DNA from: JACKAN01 sp964502735
GTDB taxonomy: Bacteria; Bdellovibrionota; Bdellovibrionia; Bdellovibrionales; UBA1609
DNA: 63,077 bases
Assembly (NCBI GenBank): GCA_964502735.1
Contig: CAZCYD010000011.1
Span: 1-63,077 of the forward strand
Direction: 5' to 3'
Of this stretch, positions 17,803-26,085 are shown piece by piece (the first letter of the stretch is position 1; every line of letters starts with the position of its first letter). A model generated the notes under the pieces. It ran no database searches. It worked only from the letters and a program-made list of their open reading frames with translations, and was not told the DNA's origin. Position numbers and translations under genes: made by a program.

Positions 17803-18594
17803 ATGAAACAATTTTTTTCAACCTGGCCATCCCTTTCCAATATTAATTCATGGTCCATGAACGACATCATGGTCGCTAATCATATGGTAACAATGACCAG
17901 CTTAGCATCAATAGAAAAAATAAACGAAATTAGGGAAACATACAAAAACAGAGGAATACAATCTCCGTCCTACACAGCAATTGTTTTAAAGTCTACTTAC
18001 CTGCTGACTAAAAGGTACCCCGAAGTTAACAGGGCTATAATAGGACCTCCTTTTTTTAGAAGAATCGTGCAATTTACAAATTTTGATTTTAACGTTGCTG
18101 TTGAAAAAAATTTGCCCAATCTCCCCGGTCAAGCCTATGCCCCCGTGATTAAAAATGTAGATAAAAAGAGTCTGATTGAGATCACTAAAGAGCTACAATT
18201 TTACGCAAGCAGCACGGAACAAAACGACAAGGATCTTAAATTGTTTATGAGAATTTTAAATCTTATTCCTTACCCTTTTGCTAAGTGGATAATTAATGCC
18301 TCGTTTTGGTTTCCTAATCTGTGGCTAAAACATAAAGGTTGTGCTTGTTGGGTTAATTCACCTGCCAAATCGGGAGCTGATTTATTGTTTACACTTTGGC
18401 CTTGGCCCATCACATTTTCGTTTGGTATTGTCAAAAAAAGGCCATGGGTTCGCGATAATCAGGTTGTTGTCGAGTCCACAATTCCCTTAATAATGGCATT
18501 TGATCGCAGATTGCTTGGAGGAGGCCCTGCCGGAAGGTTATTTTCTGAGTTCAAAAAGATCATCGAAAATGCAGACCCTGAGTTATTTATCTAA
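17803..18594 (+). CDS. 2-oxoacid dehydrogenase acyltransferase-like protein, catalytic residues lost
   Basis: 263 residues related to the catalytic domain of E2 acyltransferases and chloramphenicol acetyltransferase. There is no lipoyl or peripheral-subunit-binding domain. The family's C-terminal active-site motif FDHRxxDG reads FDRRLLGG here: the catalytic His is Arg and the Asp is Gly. SFGIVKKRPWV earlier in the domain fits the fold. It may therefore bind an acyl-CoA or have another role rather than transfer acyl groups by the usual mechanism. Probably controlled by the divergent AraC regulator. Confidence 0.7.
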   Translation: MKQFFSTWPSLSNINSWSMNDIMVANHMVTMTSLASIEKINEIRETYKNRGIQSPSYTAIVLKSTYLLTKRYPEVNRAIIGPPFFRRIVQFTNFDFNVAVEKNLPNLPGQAYAPVIKNVDKKSLIEITKELQFYASSTEQNDKDLKLFMRILNLIPYPFAKWIINASFWFPNLWLKHKGCACWVNSPAKSGADLLFTLWPWPITFSFGIVKKRPWVRDNQVVVESTIPLIMAFDRRLLGGGPAGRLFSEFKKIIENADPELFI

Positions 18595-18635
18595 TTACCA
18601 TTTTGACACAACCATTGATCTACACCTTATATTTT

Positions 18636-18741
18636 CGAATTGATCCGAAATTATCGCCACCAAGGTGTCGCAATATAGGACAAAAGTCTGGTGTGAGTAT
18701 TATGAGTTACAGCCTGGTGGCGATAATTTCGGATCAATTCG
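18636..18741. repeat. 27-bp perfect inverted repeat
   Basis: Arms 18636-18662 and 18715-18741 are exact reverse complements, beginning CGAATTGATCCG; the 52-base interior has no ORF. It lies just outside the left end of the genomic island, after the acyltransferase-like gene. No T-tract follows. It could be a terminator of unusual length, a MITE, or a scar left by an earlier mobile element. Confidence 0.88.
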
Positions 18742-18801
18742 TTCAACCAACCGCTCTCATGTCCGGATTTTAAAACTACCAAATGATTTCAAGGACTTAA
18801 A

Positions 18802-18812
18802 TGGTAGGGGCT
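18802..18812. other. attL core (tRNA 3'-end duplicate)
   Basis: TGGTAGGGGCT, identical to the last 11 bases (complement) of the tRNA at 38490-38566. It is flanked by two copies of AATGATTTCAAG (18782-18793 and 18832-18843), each followed by a CTTAAA-type sequence. ACTACA at 18861-18866 and 18871-18876 may be integrase arm sites. Confidence 0.75.
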
Positions 18813-18871
18813 TCGGGCGCCCAAAAACCTTAATGATTTCAAGCCTTAAAATCCACAAGCACTACAACGTA

Positions 18872-19966
18872 CTACACAGTTACAAAATCGAGTACTTTGC
18901 CTTGGGTTTGGCCGCTAATTTGAAAGTCATCGAGACAGCTGGTAGCACCTTTGATATCTATTCCAGCTTTACGCATGTAGATCATCATGGTTTTCATGTC
19001 TACCCAGCCACCCATGGCCATTACACGACTTGGGGCAACACCTTTACTTAATAACCAAGTTGCCCAACTAGCACGTAGATCGTGAAATCTTACCTCAGGT
19101 AGTCCAATAGATTTAAGAAACAACCTCAAATCTCTTGCTTGCTCACCCTGTTCCCACTTGGTGGAACGAGGAAGAACAAACTCATTTTCAGCCTTTATTT
19201 TTAATTCTCTTAAAATAGGCAATAAGGGCTTGGGTATTTCAACAATTCTATCATTCCCAGATTTTGTAGACTTAAAACCATCTTTACTGCTCCAAGCACA
19301 ATCAACGAGTATTTGCCTAGATTCAAAATTCACTTTATCCCAAGTAAGTGCAAACATTTCCCCACTTCTCATACCTGTAAATAAAGCCACAGCATAATGC
19401 GGATACCAGAACCAACCTAATTCATCAGCCTTTTGCAAAAGCATCATAATCTGCTTTTCATTTAAGCAAGTTTTAATCTTGTCATTAATTTTAAATTTAA
19501 TGGCTGGAGTTGGATTGCTAGCAATAAATCTTTGATCAACAGCATCTTGAAAAACATTTCGAACACCTTTTAAAACAAATTTTTTATGTGATTCTGATTT
19601 ATCACCTAAATCATTATTTATAAGGTCTCGAATGTCTTGTGGTGTAATTTCATCAATGAGTTTATCACTCCATAACGGCAAAGTATGTCTTTTTAAAACT
19701 TTATCACGTTTATAAACAGTACCCTTCGTAAGCTCACCTTCCTGATCAATTCTTAGTAAATAAGAACCTAAAAACTGAGACCAATTTGGAATGATTTCCC
19801 TTTTTAGTAGTTCATTAACTTTCACTACTAGTTCAGCATAAACTCTTTTAGCTTCAGCCATTGATTTTATGCTTTTTCGACGCCTGTTACATGGAACCCT
19901 TGTTACTGGATGTCTTTCTGAGTAAGAAACATCAAAAGTACCATTATTATTCTTCTTAATTCCCAT
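18872..19966 (-). CDS. int: tyrosine recombinase (island integrase)
   Basis: 364 residues. N-terminal AP2-like arm-binding region (MGIKKNNNGTFDVSYSERHP), a SAM-like core-binding domain, and the catalytic domain with R200 (TGMRSGE), K235, H295-xx-R298 (HDLR), W321 and the nucleophile Y330 (MIYMRKAG). It should cut and join DNA at the tRNA-end att site. Its stop codon lies 60 bases from attL. The start has GGAG six bases upstream and overlaps the preceding gene by 11 bases, so the two are co-translated. It is a relative of the second integrase at the right end of the window. Confidence 0.95.
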   Translation of the reverse strand: MGIKKNNNGTFDVSYSERHPVTRVPCNRRRKSIKSMAEAKRVYAELVVKVNELLKREIIPNWSQFLGSYLLRIDQEGELTKGTVYKRDKVLKRHTLPLWSDKLIDEITPQDIRDLINNDLGDKSESHKKFVLKGVRNVFQDAVDQRFIASNPTPAIKFKINDKIKTCLNEKQIMMLLQKADELGWFWYPHYAVALFTGMRSGEMFALTWDKVNFESRQILVDCAWSSKDGFKSTKSGNDRIVEIPKPLLPILRELKIKAENEFVLPRSTKWEQGEQARDLRLFLKSIGLPEVRFHDLRASWATWLLSKGVAPSRVMAMGGWVDMKTMMIYMRKAGIDIKGATSCLDDFQISGQTQGKVLDFVTV

Positions 19967-20303
19967 AGTTTACTCCTTTCTTCACAGAAAGGAGAACTTC
20001 TCTTAAATCCTCAGTACGATAGCGATTCCTTCTACCTAATTTGTAGTAGGGCACTTGACCATTAGAAGTCAAATTCCTTAGAACACCCACTGAGACCTTT
20101 AAATAAGCCGCAGCCTGTACTGAGTCTATCCACTCATCTTCAGTTGTCACAGAGCCATTTATTTTAGCACTTTGCGACACCTCTAACTTACAGTCAATTT
20201 CTCTCCAATTATTTGAAGGATTTTTTCTGCTTTTCACACCCCATCTTCTACCTTTTTTTCCCGTTCCAGTTAAAAATTCCCCGCCAGAGTGCAACTTATG
20301 CAC
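19956..20303 (-). CDS. excisionase-like helix-turn-helix protein
   Basis: 115 residues. The C-terminal half is a MerR/excisionase-type winged helix (DSVQAAAYLKVSVGVLRNLTSNGQVPYYKLGRRNRYRTEDL), the kind annotated as HTH_17. The basic N-terminal half (KKGRRWGVKSRKNPSNNW) may touch DNA. Directly ahead of the integrase and overlapping it, it is the likely recombination directionality factor. The start is a GTG without a clear ribosome site, so the N-terminus is uncertain. Confidence 0.75.
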   Translation of the reverse strand: MHKLHSGGEFLTGTGKKGRRWGVKSRKNPSNNWREIDCKLEVSQSAKINGSVTTEDEWIDSVQAAAYLKVSVGVLRNLTSNGQVPYYKLGRRNRYRTEDLREVLLSVKKGVNYGN

Positions 20304-20388
20304 TATTCTTACAATCTGCTTTTATTAATATATGTTTTTTGATACTAATAATAGGTTAAAGACCCTCTAGAACCTACACATCCTCCAC

Positions 20389-22488
20389 TCAAATTAGATC
20401 AATACCTAAAAAATACATACCTTTTGCTCGCTTAACTTTTATAATTCCTCGTAAACTAAGATTCTGTGAAAAAGCCTTAGTACTTATTGGTATTTGTCCC
20501 ATTTTCTTTTGGATTGAAGAATAGCGAGAGAATATATCAGTAAAACTAACTTTTAAATCAATTCCTCGTTTAGTATTTTCATCTAGAAACTGACCTATTG
20601 AGTCCTCATTAGTTCTATAGTTACTCACTTCATCTTTAACTATGGAAGGGTGATTTAATCCTTCAATTTGCCATTTTCTGCAACCTTCAATCGCCCAATT
20701 CAATATACCAGGCAGTTCTTTCTCTAACTTTGATAGCAAATCCTTATCTACAGCCTTCCCTTTAAATTCCGCCATAAATGGTATACACTTAAGTCTTCTC
20801 CAAATTCCCTCATCGGTTCCGTTAATTATTGGTAAGTGATTAACTACTAAAAATAGTTTCCACTTTGGTATATACTGAAAATGTTCTTTAAACAAAAATC
20901 TACAAGATACAGGATCGCCACCTGTAACTTGTTTGATTACTGACTCGTCAAGAGCCTTTCCCTCTTTAATCTCTACAGAAGTTACAAGCCTTGAATGAAC
21001 CAATCTTGCCAAATCGTTTCTTATTTGCTCAGACTTATTAATAGTGAATGTTGAAATATCTGCTGAACAATAATATTCACCTAAGAGTTTACTTAGTATA
21101 TCTATAAAAGTAGATTTTCCATTTGAACCTTTTCCATGCAATAACCAAAGGCACTGCTCTTTTGTAATGCCAGTAAGGCAATACCCAACAACTCTTTGTA
21201 GGTAACTTTGTAAATCAACATCGCCACAGGTGATCTCACATAAGAACTCTATCCATCTTGGACACTCTTGTGATTCATCAAATCTTATATTTACTAATTT
21301 TGTTAACAGTATATTGTTACTGTGAGGCTGAAACTTACCTTCTTTTAAATTATAAGTCCCATTTAAGAGATTAAGATAATATGGATTTTCGTCTAGTTCA
21401 TCGATGTTTATAGACATTTCAGAACTAGCAAGATTCAACATTGCATTTATTTTACCTATCATTTCTGATTTTTTTAAATGAGCATTAAAATATATTTGAT
21501 CCTCGCTACTTCCAAAGACAGAACCATCATAATCTGACCGTAGCATTTCTTTTGTTAACCGAGTTACATTTTTTCTACACTTATCTTCTTTGAATCGAAT
21601 CCCATCATAAACATGCCATTTTCCTGAATCGAAAACAAATATAGCATCATTACCTACAAAGGCCTTAAATCTCTCAGCATTTCCTAAATCAGTATAAGGG
21701 GCATAAATAAATACTTCCTTAAAGGGACGCTCTTTAATCGATTCAAATATTTGATTTACCTCTTCTTTTGGCAATGGCAGTTTACACATGTTTAAATTCT
21801 CTTCATGCAATTTCTTGAAAATTGTTTCTCGAGAAATATTTTTTCCGCGTAAAAAACCTAATTTAGCTACTAGATGATTGTGCCGGCCGCCTTCTTGAAT
21901 AAAATCATAGTTGTTAAAATCCTTTTCATTTTCTTTTATGGATTTATCTTTTTTTATTTTTGTTCTCTTTTTAAATTCATCAACAGCTTTAATCACTTCT
22001 ATTGGAAACGTCCTTAAATCAGAAAATTCTGGGTTTCCCTCACTTATGAATTTATACTCTTTACCACATGGATGTACGCTCGGAGGTGCAACTATGTATC
22101 CACCATCAGCTTTAATATCAATACCTGGTAGAATATTTATTCTAGATTTAGTAGGACCATAAATTTTATAATATAGATGTAAACCACCGCTTCCAGTTTC
22201 TACAGTTAATGTATCTGTTGGTAAATTAAACTCTCTTTTGAGCTTCTCAAAAGATTCAATTCCCCCATTCTTAGGATCTACATCAATAACTGCAATATTA
22301 TTTTCAACTCCAGTTACTACACCCACATTACACCTGTTGAATGCAAACAATTCATTTACTTTTAGAATGTCATTACTCGCATCTTTAAAACCGTTTTTTG
22401 TTGCAGGACGTTTATCTTTATATACAACCGGGAATATTTTAAAACCATTAGATGTATAAATTTTTGTATAGTCATAAAAACTCAACAT
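20389..22488 (-). CDS. primase-polymerase / SF3 helicase replication protein
   Basis: About 699 residues. Residues 1-165 form a bifunctional primase-polymerase domain with the catalytic DVD (69-71) and SGGLHLYY (about 100-107). A PriCT-like segment follows (about 195-245). Then comes a D5_N region and a superfamily 3 helicase with Walker A GKGSNGKST near residue 455, SVEIKEGKALDE and LVVNHLPIING. Such proteins start and unwind replication of phages, satellites and integrative plasmids. An ATG nine bases inside the longest frame is preferred because GAGG is nine bases upstream. It overlaps the upstream small gene by 17 bases. Confidence 0.9.
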   Translation of the reverse strand: MLSFYDYTKIYTSNGFKIFPVVYKDKRPATKNGFKDASNDILKVNELFAFNRCNVGVVTGVENNIAVIDVDPKNGGIESFEKLKREFNLPTDTLTVETGSGGLHLYYKIYGPTKSRINILPGIDIKADGGYIVAPPSVHPCGKEYKFISEGNPEFSDLRTFPIEVIKAVDEFKKRTKIKKDKSIKENEKDFNNYDFIQEGGRHNHLVAKLGFLRGKNISRETIFKKLHEENLNMCKLPLPKEEVNQIFESIKERPFKEVFIYAPYTDLGNAERFKAFVGNDAIFVFDSGKWHVYDGIRFKEDKCRKNVTRLTKEMLRSDYDGSVFGSSEDQIYFNAHLKKSEMIGKINAMLNLASSEMSINIDELDENPYYLNLLNGTYNLKEGKFQPHSNNILLTKLVNIRFDESQECPRWIEFLCEITCGDVDLQSYLQRVVGYCLTGITKEQCLWLLHGKGSNGKSTFIDILSKLLGEYYCSADISTFTINKSEQIRNDLARLVHSRLVTSVEIKEGKALDESVIKQVTGGDPVSCRFLFKEHFQYIPKWKLFLVVNHLPIINGTDEGIWRRLKCIPFMAEFKGKAVDKDLLSKLEKELPGILNWAIEGCRKWQIEGLNHPSIVKDEVSNYRTNEDSIGQFLDENTKRGIDLKVSFTDIFSRYSSIQKKMGQIPISTKAFSQNLSLRGIIKVKRAKGMYFLGIDLI

Positions 22489-22711
22489 AACTACCATCCT
22501 CTCTTGAGTTTTTATGAGGGTTTTTACCCTTTATTATTTCGTGAACACGCCCTTCTAAACCACGATGACCAAAAATTCTTAGTAGTCTTGTTCGCATTTG
22601 TTTCCACCTTGGTGAATCACCAAACTCAAACTCACAATCACTCATTACTTGTGACCTACATAGAGCTACTGCCTCTAAAGTTTTTTCTAGTTGTATTTGT
22701 TTACTTTTCAT
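22472..22711 (-). CDS. small protein of the island replication operon, unknown
   Basis: 79 residues from an ATG with GGAGG seven bases upstream, a much better start than the longer frame beginning at 22777. Charged, with no motif that I recognise. It overlaps the primase-helicase gene and is probably co-expressed with it. Confidence 0.6.
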   Translation of the reverse strand: MKSKQIQLEKTLEAVALCRSQVMSDCEFEFGDSPRWKQMRTRLLRIFGHRGLEGRVHEIIKGKNPHKNSREDGSYVEFL

Positions 22712-22819
22712 GAATACCTCCTTAATTTGGAGGCTTAGCAAGATTTTAATGACCAACTGACCAAAACACCCAACCAAGCCGCGCTTTAATTGGTATGAGA
22801 TATTTGGTGTTTAGTCGAA

Positions 22820-22862
22820 GTACGATTCAGAGTTATTTTATTTTTTTTTGCTCGAATCGTAC
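22820..22862. other. inverted repeat flanking a T-rich tract; candidate replication origin
   Basis: GTACGATTC at 22820-22828 and its reverse complement GAATCGTAC at 22854-22862 flank an almost pure A/T centre (TTATTTTATTTTTTTTT on plus). It lies immediately upstream of the replication operon, in a gap of about 160 bases, where an origin or an operator would be expected. Origin function is inference; it could equally be a repressor site. Confidence 0.35.
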
Positions 22863-22872
22863 GTTTACAAAT

Positions 22873-23439
22873 TCACGAAGTTATGAATTTAGAGTTACCC
22901 TTAAGTCGATTATCTCTACTTCTAATAACCTCAGGTGAGGTTAAACCTTTTTTAATTTCGGGATAAAAATTGGGATTTTTATCTAAAAAGTCATATACCT
23001 GATTAGGAGTGTCAAATACTTCTAGCAGTAACGCTGCAACTTCAGAATAAATCGCATCTTTCTTTTTATGCTTACTATTTATCTCTTCAAACTTTTTTCG
23101 AATTTTAGGTATACTCAACAATTGTTTAGAAAACTCGGTCGCATTAATTGTTTTTAATTGAAATTCCTTTAACAATTTTCCTAATTTTTTTTCAATCAAT
23201 TCAATCTCAATAGATAAATTATCTAGAATACTTCCATTAAAATCATTGATGACATTTTCTCTATTCTTCCTAAGGTAACTCTCCAAATTCGACAGTTCGC
23301 CATATGCCGACTTTAGTTTTTTTGAACTCTTTTTGAGAATCAGGATATCTTTTGTCGAGTCTAACAAATACTCGCTTAGTCCAATCGTTTTAATTCTTTC
23401 ACCAATTTTTGCCATCAAGTCTTCGTTAGAAATCGCCAT
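22873..23439 (-). CDS. hypothetical coiled-coil protein of the island
   Basis: About 188 residues, Lys/Glu/Leu-rich, mostly helical with probable coiled coil between residues 40 and 110 (KKSSKKLKSAYGELSNLESYLRKN, IELIEKKLGKLLKEF). The ATG is supported by GGTGG five bases upstream. No motif that I recognise. It follows the KGTPNK-type gene on the same strand with a 34-base gap. Confidence 0.6.
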   Translation of the reverse strand: MAISNEDLMAKIGERIKTIGLSEYLLDSTKDILILKKSSKKLKSAYGELSNLESYLRKNRENVINDFNGSILDNLSIEIELIEKKLGKLLKEFQLKTINATEFSKQLLSIPKIRKKFEEINSKHKKKDAIYSEVAALLLEVFDTPNQVYDFLDKNPNFYPEIKKGLTSPEVIRSRDNRLKGNSKFITS

Positions 23440-23473
23440 TCCATCCACCCAACTAAAAATTTTTTTCTTATCT

Positions 23474-23785
23474 TTACGGATTCGTTTTAGCTAATTTATA
23501 GGGACTTTCAACCACTTCTATAGTGATTTTTTCTGGATATTTGTCGCTTTCTAAAGGGCTAATTTCTATAGCTTTTTTCTTGGGGTAAATATAGGGCATA
23601 AGACCCAAAAGTACATCAGCTTGTTTTTCAACCGTCAATTGCGGCAATATTTCCAAAAGTCGACCTGGAATACTCAGCTCCTCTTCATTCAATAAATGAC
23701 TAAGAACTTTGGTTTTCTTATTTGGTGTACCTTTTTTTCGACCACTTTTTGAAGACTTTTGTTGACCAGGCTGGAACTTACTCAT
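23474..23785 (-). CDS. small basic protein with KGTPNK motif (DUF5681-like)
   Basis: 103 residues. The N-terminus QPGQQKSSKSGRKKGTPNKKT matches the basic G-R-x-K-G-x-x-N-K pattern of DUF5681-type proteins common in phages and mobile elements, sometimes next to terminase genes. The rest is acidic to neutral. It may bind DNA; the function is unknown. Confidence 0.5.
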   Translation of the reverse strand: MSKFQPGQQKSSKSGRKKGTPNKKTKVLSHLLNEEELSIPGRLLEILPQLTVEKQADVLLGLMPYIYPKKKAIEISPLESDKYPEKITIEVVESPYKLAKTNP

Positions 23786-23916
23786 TGCACTATTTTACGC
23801 TACTTTAGAGGATATTTCGACATCAAAACGATTATTTACAGGATTATTGGTGGAGGCGGTGAGGCCCCTGTAACCTATTGATATTCTTATACCTGTAAGT
23901 GTCGATAACTACAAAG

Positions 23917-24579
23917 TTATGGTAGCGAAGCTAAATGCTCGAAAATAGCATGTGATAGCTTATCAGCATCTTGAAAAGAGATCGCCCATTGTACGGGCTC
24001 AACAATACCCGAAGCGAAAACTTCAACAGGTCGAAAACGAACAACCTTCCCGATAATCTCTCTCATTCTTTCTAAATGAACACCCTCAACCCCATGACTG
24101 CGCGCCAAGTGTCCAACAATGTCGGATTGCCAGCCAGCATCTGACTCCCTTATTTCCCACGTAGACTCATCAAGGATTAGATAGCCATTTTTTTTCATCA
24201 CCTCTAAGACAAAAGTTGCACAAGTAAGACCTTCACCTTCAATCCCACCAACATACATGTTTTTCTCATTAAAGCTCTGGATAGGCACCCTAAATCCATA
24301 TGGAATCGCGGCTCTATTAATATCTGAAATAGCTTCTAAAACTGAGGCTAGATACTTTAGATTAGATTCTTCTAATTGAATTGGTGCTACGAGATATTTG
24401 CTATTTAAACTAAACGGTTCGTTCCTTAAATCGTAATGCCAGCAAAAGTGACAAATTTTCAAGCCGTTTCCAGATTCACTTTGATAAATAAATCCAATGT
24501 GATTTTGGTTTTGGTTTATCTTACTCAAACCCAAGCCAACTTCAAGATCGCTCGAATTTTGTACCAAGAGCTTTTTCAT
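23917..24579 (-). CDS. unknown protein of the Z1 cluster, possible papain-like fold
   Basis: 220 residues, no signal peptide. There is no family I can name with confidence. Two spots catch the eye: KICHFCWHYDL near residue 45 and EGLTCATFVLEVMKKNG near residue 117. A His-containing strand followed by a Cys at the start of a helix is the order of permuted papain-like (NlpC/P60-type) peptidases. Its ATG overlaps the stop of the preceding gene (ATGA), so it is translationally coupled to it, and it is the last gene of the cluster. Confidence 0.6.
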   Translation of the reverse strand: MKKLLVQNSSDLEVGLGLSKINQNQNHIGFIYQSESGNGLKICHFCWHYDLRNEPFSLNSKYLVAPIQLEESNLKYLASVLEAISDINRAAIPYGFRVPIQSFNEKNMYVGGIEGEGLTCATFVLEVMKKNGYLILDESTWEIRESDAGWQSDIVGHLARSHGVEGVHLERMREIIGKVVRFRPVEVFASGIVEPVQWAISFQDADKLSHAIFEHLASLP

Positions 24580-25133
24580 TCAGACATTCCGACTAGTATT
24601 TTTTTGAAGTCCCCACCTCTTATATTTATCCACTCTTTTGCCTTATCTAGTGTGTCTTTCCAAGATGGTAAACTTGAGTGTACTGGGTACGTTGAACGCA
24701 ACAGAGTAACTATTGCATCGTTTGAAGAAGATTCATCTAATGTATCCCGCACAATACTATTTAACATAAATTTTTGATCATTTCGAATTAACTCGTGAAC
24801 TCCCTCAATAATTTTTCTAATTTCAGGACGCTCAATTTTTTCTGAATGATTCTTTTGCAGAAACGTAATCCAACTCAAATCAATAGACTTTATCTTTCTT
24901 ACAGTCCTTTCGTGTCTACCTAATATTTTAAATTGTGGTAAATAATCAAAATGATCGGAAATAGGAATCTCCCACGAATCAGCTTCCAGCTTTTCGCCAA
25001 AGTCTACCAATGGGGTAATATTCATCCCCGTAACTTGAAATTCGGGCCCCTCTGCGAAGACCTCATTCTGGTTGGAATGCTTGATATAATCGGTCTGTGA
25101 CAAGGTGTCTGAATACTGATTCTGCGTCGCCAT
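24576..25133 (-). CDS. unknown protein of the Z1 cluster
   Basis: 185 residues, no recognised domain; mostly helical in the C-terminal half (IRKIIEGVHELIRNDQKFMLNS). The ATG has GAGAGG just upstream. With this start the gene overlaps the TIGR04255 gene by 71 bases in another frame, which is long; an internal ATG at 25025 would remove the overlap but lacks a good ribosome site. Coupled to the following gene by a 4-base overlap. Confidence 0.6.
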   Translation of the reverse strand: MATQNQYSDTLSQTDYIKHSNQNEVFAEGPEFQVTGMNITPLVDFGEKLEADSWEIPISDHFDYLPQFKILGRHERTVRKIKSIDLSWITFLQKNHSEKIERPEIRKIIEGVHELIRNDQKFMLNSIVRDTLDESSSNDAIVTLLRSTYPVHSSLPSWKDTLDKAKEWINIRGGDFKKILVGMSE

Positions 25134-25857
25134 GCAACCTCTCTAATTCCTTATTAATTTGAAAATCTTTAGTCTTCATTCTGCTTTGGTTAAAAAAATC
25201 ATTATCAATAAAAAAACATTTTTCTTTTTCTGGCATTTTTTCTACAAAGCCCGATTGAATTAACAAGAAACACTCCGAAAGCTTAATTTGTGATATAGAC
25301 TTAGTTGCTGTGACATTCTGCTCTTTAAACCCTTCTTCTTCAAACATGCCTGGCGTATTTGTATGGCCTATTACATTTGGCTTCAAAAGCTCAGTCCAGG
25401 AAGTTTCACCCAAATCAAGTTCACTCCTGCAAATAAGGTTTCTATACCTTAACCCAATTCTGTTAATTATGGGTACCGTATAAACTGACCTTAAAGTTTC
25501 AAATACGGTAGCAATTGTTTCTTTAAAGGACTTCCAATCTCCATACTGATTTGATGACAGTGCAACAAATTCACTTGAAAGCGAAATTCTACGTTTATTG
25601 TCTTCACTCTTGAAATGATATACAGACGGTGCCTTCTCCTGTTTTGCGCTGCCTTGCTCACCTTTAGCACCAATCTTAAAATCTATATAATAAGTCTCTT
25701 GTGCTTCAAAAATAGGGAAAGTCTCAACAACTAACTTCTGAAACTTTGCTGGAAGCCCTTCCTCAATTTCCATATTTCGAGTGAATTGTATTTGTACAAT
25801 AACCTCTTGAAGCGGATTTTTGATTAATTGTTTTCGTTCAACTCTTCTTATTTTCAT
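25063..25857 (-). CDS. TIGR04255 family protein
   Basis: About 264 residues. The start region KNPLQEVIVQIQF and the later INRIGLRYRNLI match the pattern of TIGR04255, a sporadically distributed family of unknown function often found in variable regions. The ATG follows GGAG, with another GGAG nine bases before. About 230 bases separate it from the Z1 gene on the same strand. Together with the two genes after it, it makes a transcription unit that I would treat as part of one system with the Z1 ATPase. Confidence 0.72.
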   Translation of the reverse strand: MKIRRVERKQLIKNPLQEVIVQIQFTRNMEIEEGLPAKFQKLVVETFPIFEAQETYYIDFKIGAKGEQGSAKQEKAPSVYHFKSEDNKRRISLSSEFVALSSNQYGDWKSFKETIATVFETLRSVYTVPIINRIGLRYRNLICRSELDLGETSWTELLKPNVIGHTNTPGMFEEEGFKEQNVTATKSISQIKLSECFLLIQSGFVEKMPEKEKCFFIDNDFFNQSRMKTKDFQINKELERLHGDAESVFRHLVTDRLYQAFQPE

Positions 25858-26085
25858 AATCTCCAAAATCTCCAAAAGACGTGACGAAAATTACACCACC
25901 TCGGCATTGCCACTTTCTATATTATGCTTAGTTAGGGGTAAATCCTCAACAAAGAAAGACTACAGATGCTAGGGGCCACACCTAAAGACCTGTAATTCTT
26001 AGCATAAGTTAAATACGCTCTCAACCAATTTGACCGATCTCAAACATAAGCACATCTAAGCGTCCTTAGTTTTATCTCAAAAATG

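Noticed and set aside
22711..22777. Longer N-terminus of the small gene at 22472
   Set aside because: The internal ATG has GGAGG at ideal distance; the longer start has none.
23836..23898. TTACAGG / CCTGTAA / CCTGTAA motifs upstream of the 23785 and 23917 genes
   Set aside because: Seven-base matches in AT-rich DNA are too short to call an operator without further copies.
25905..26010. Imperfect inverted repeat TATGCT ... AGCATA between the Z1 and TIGR04255 genes
   Set aside because: Six-base arms with a loop of over 80 bases; likely by chance.
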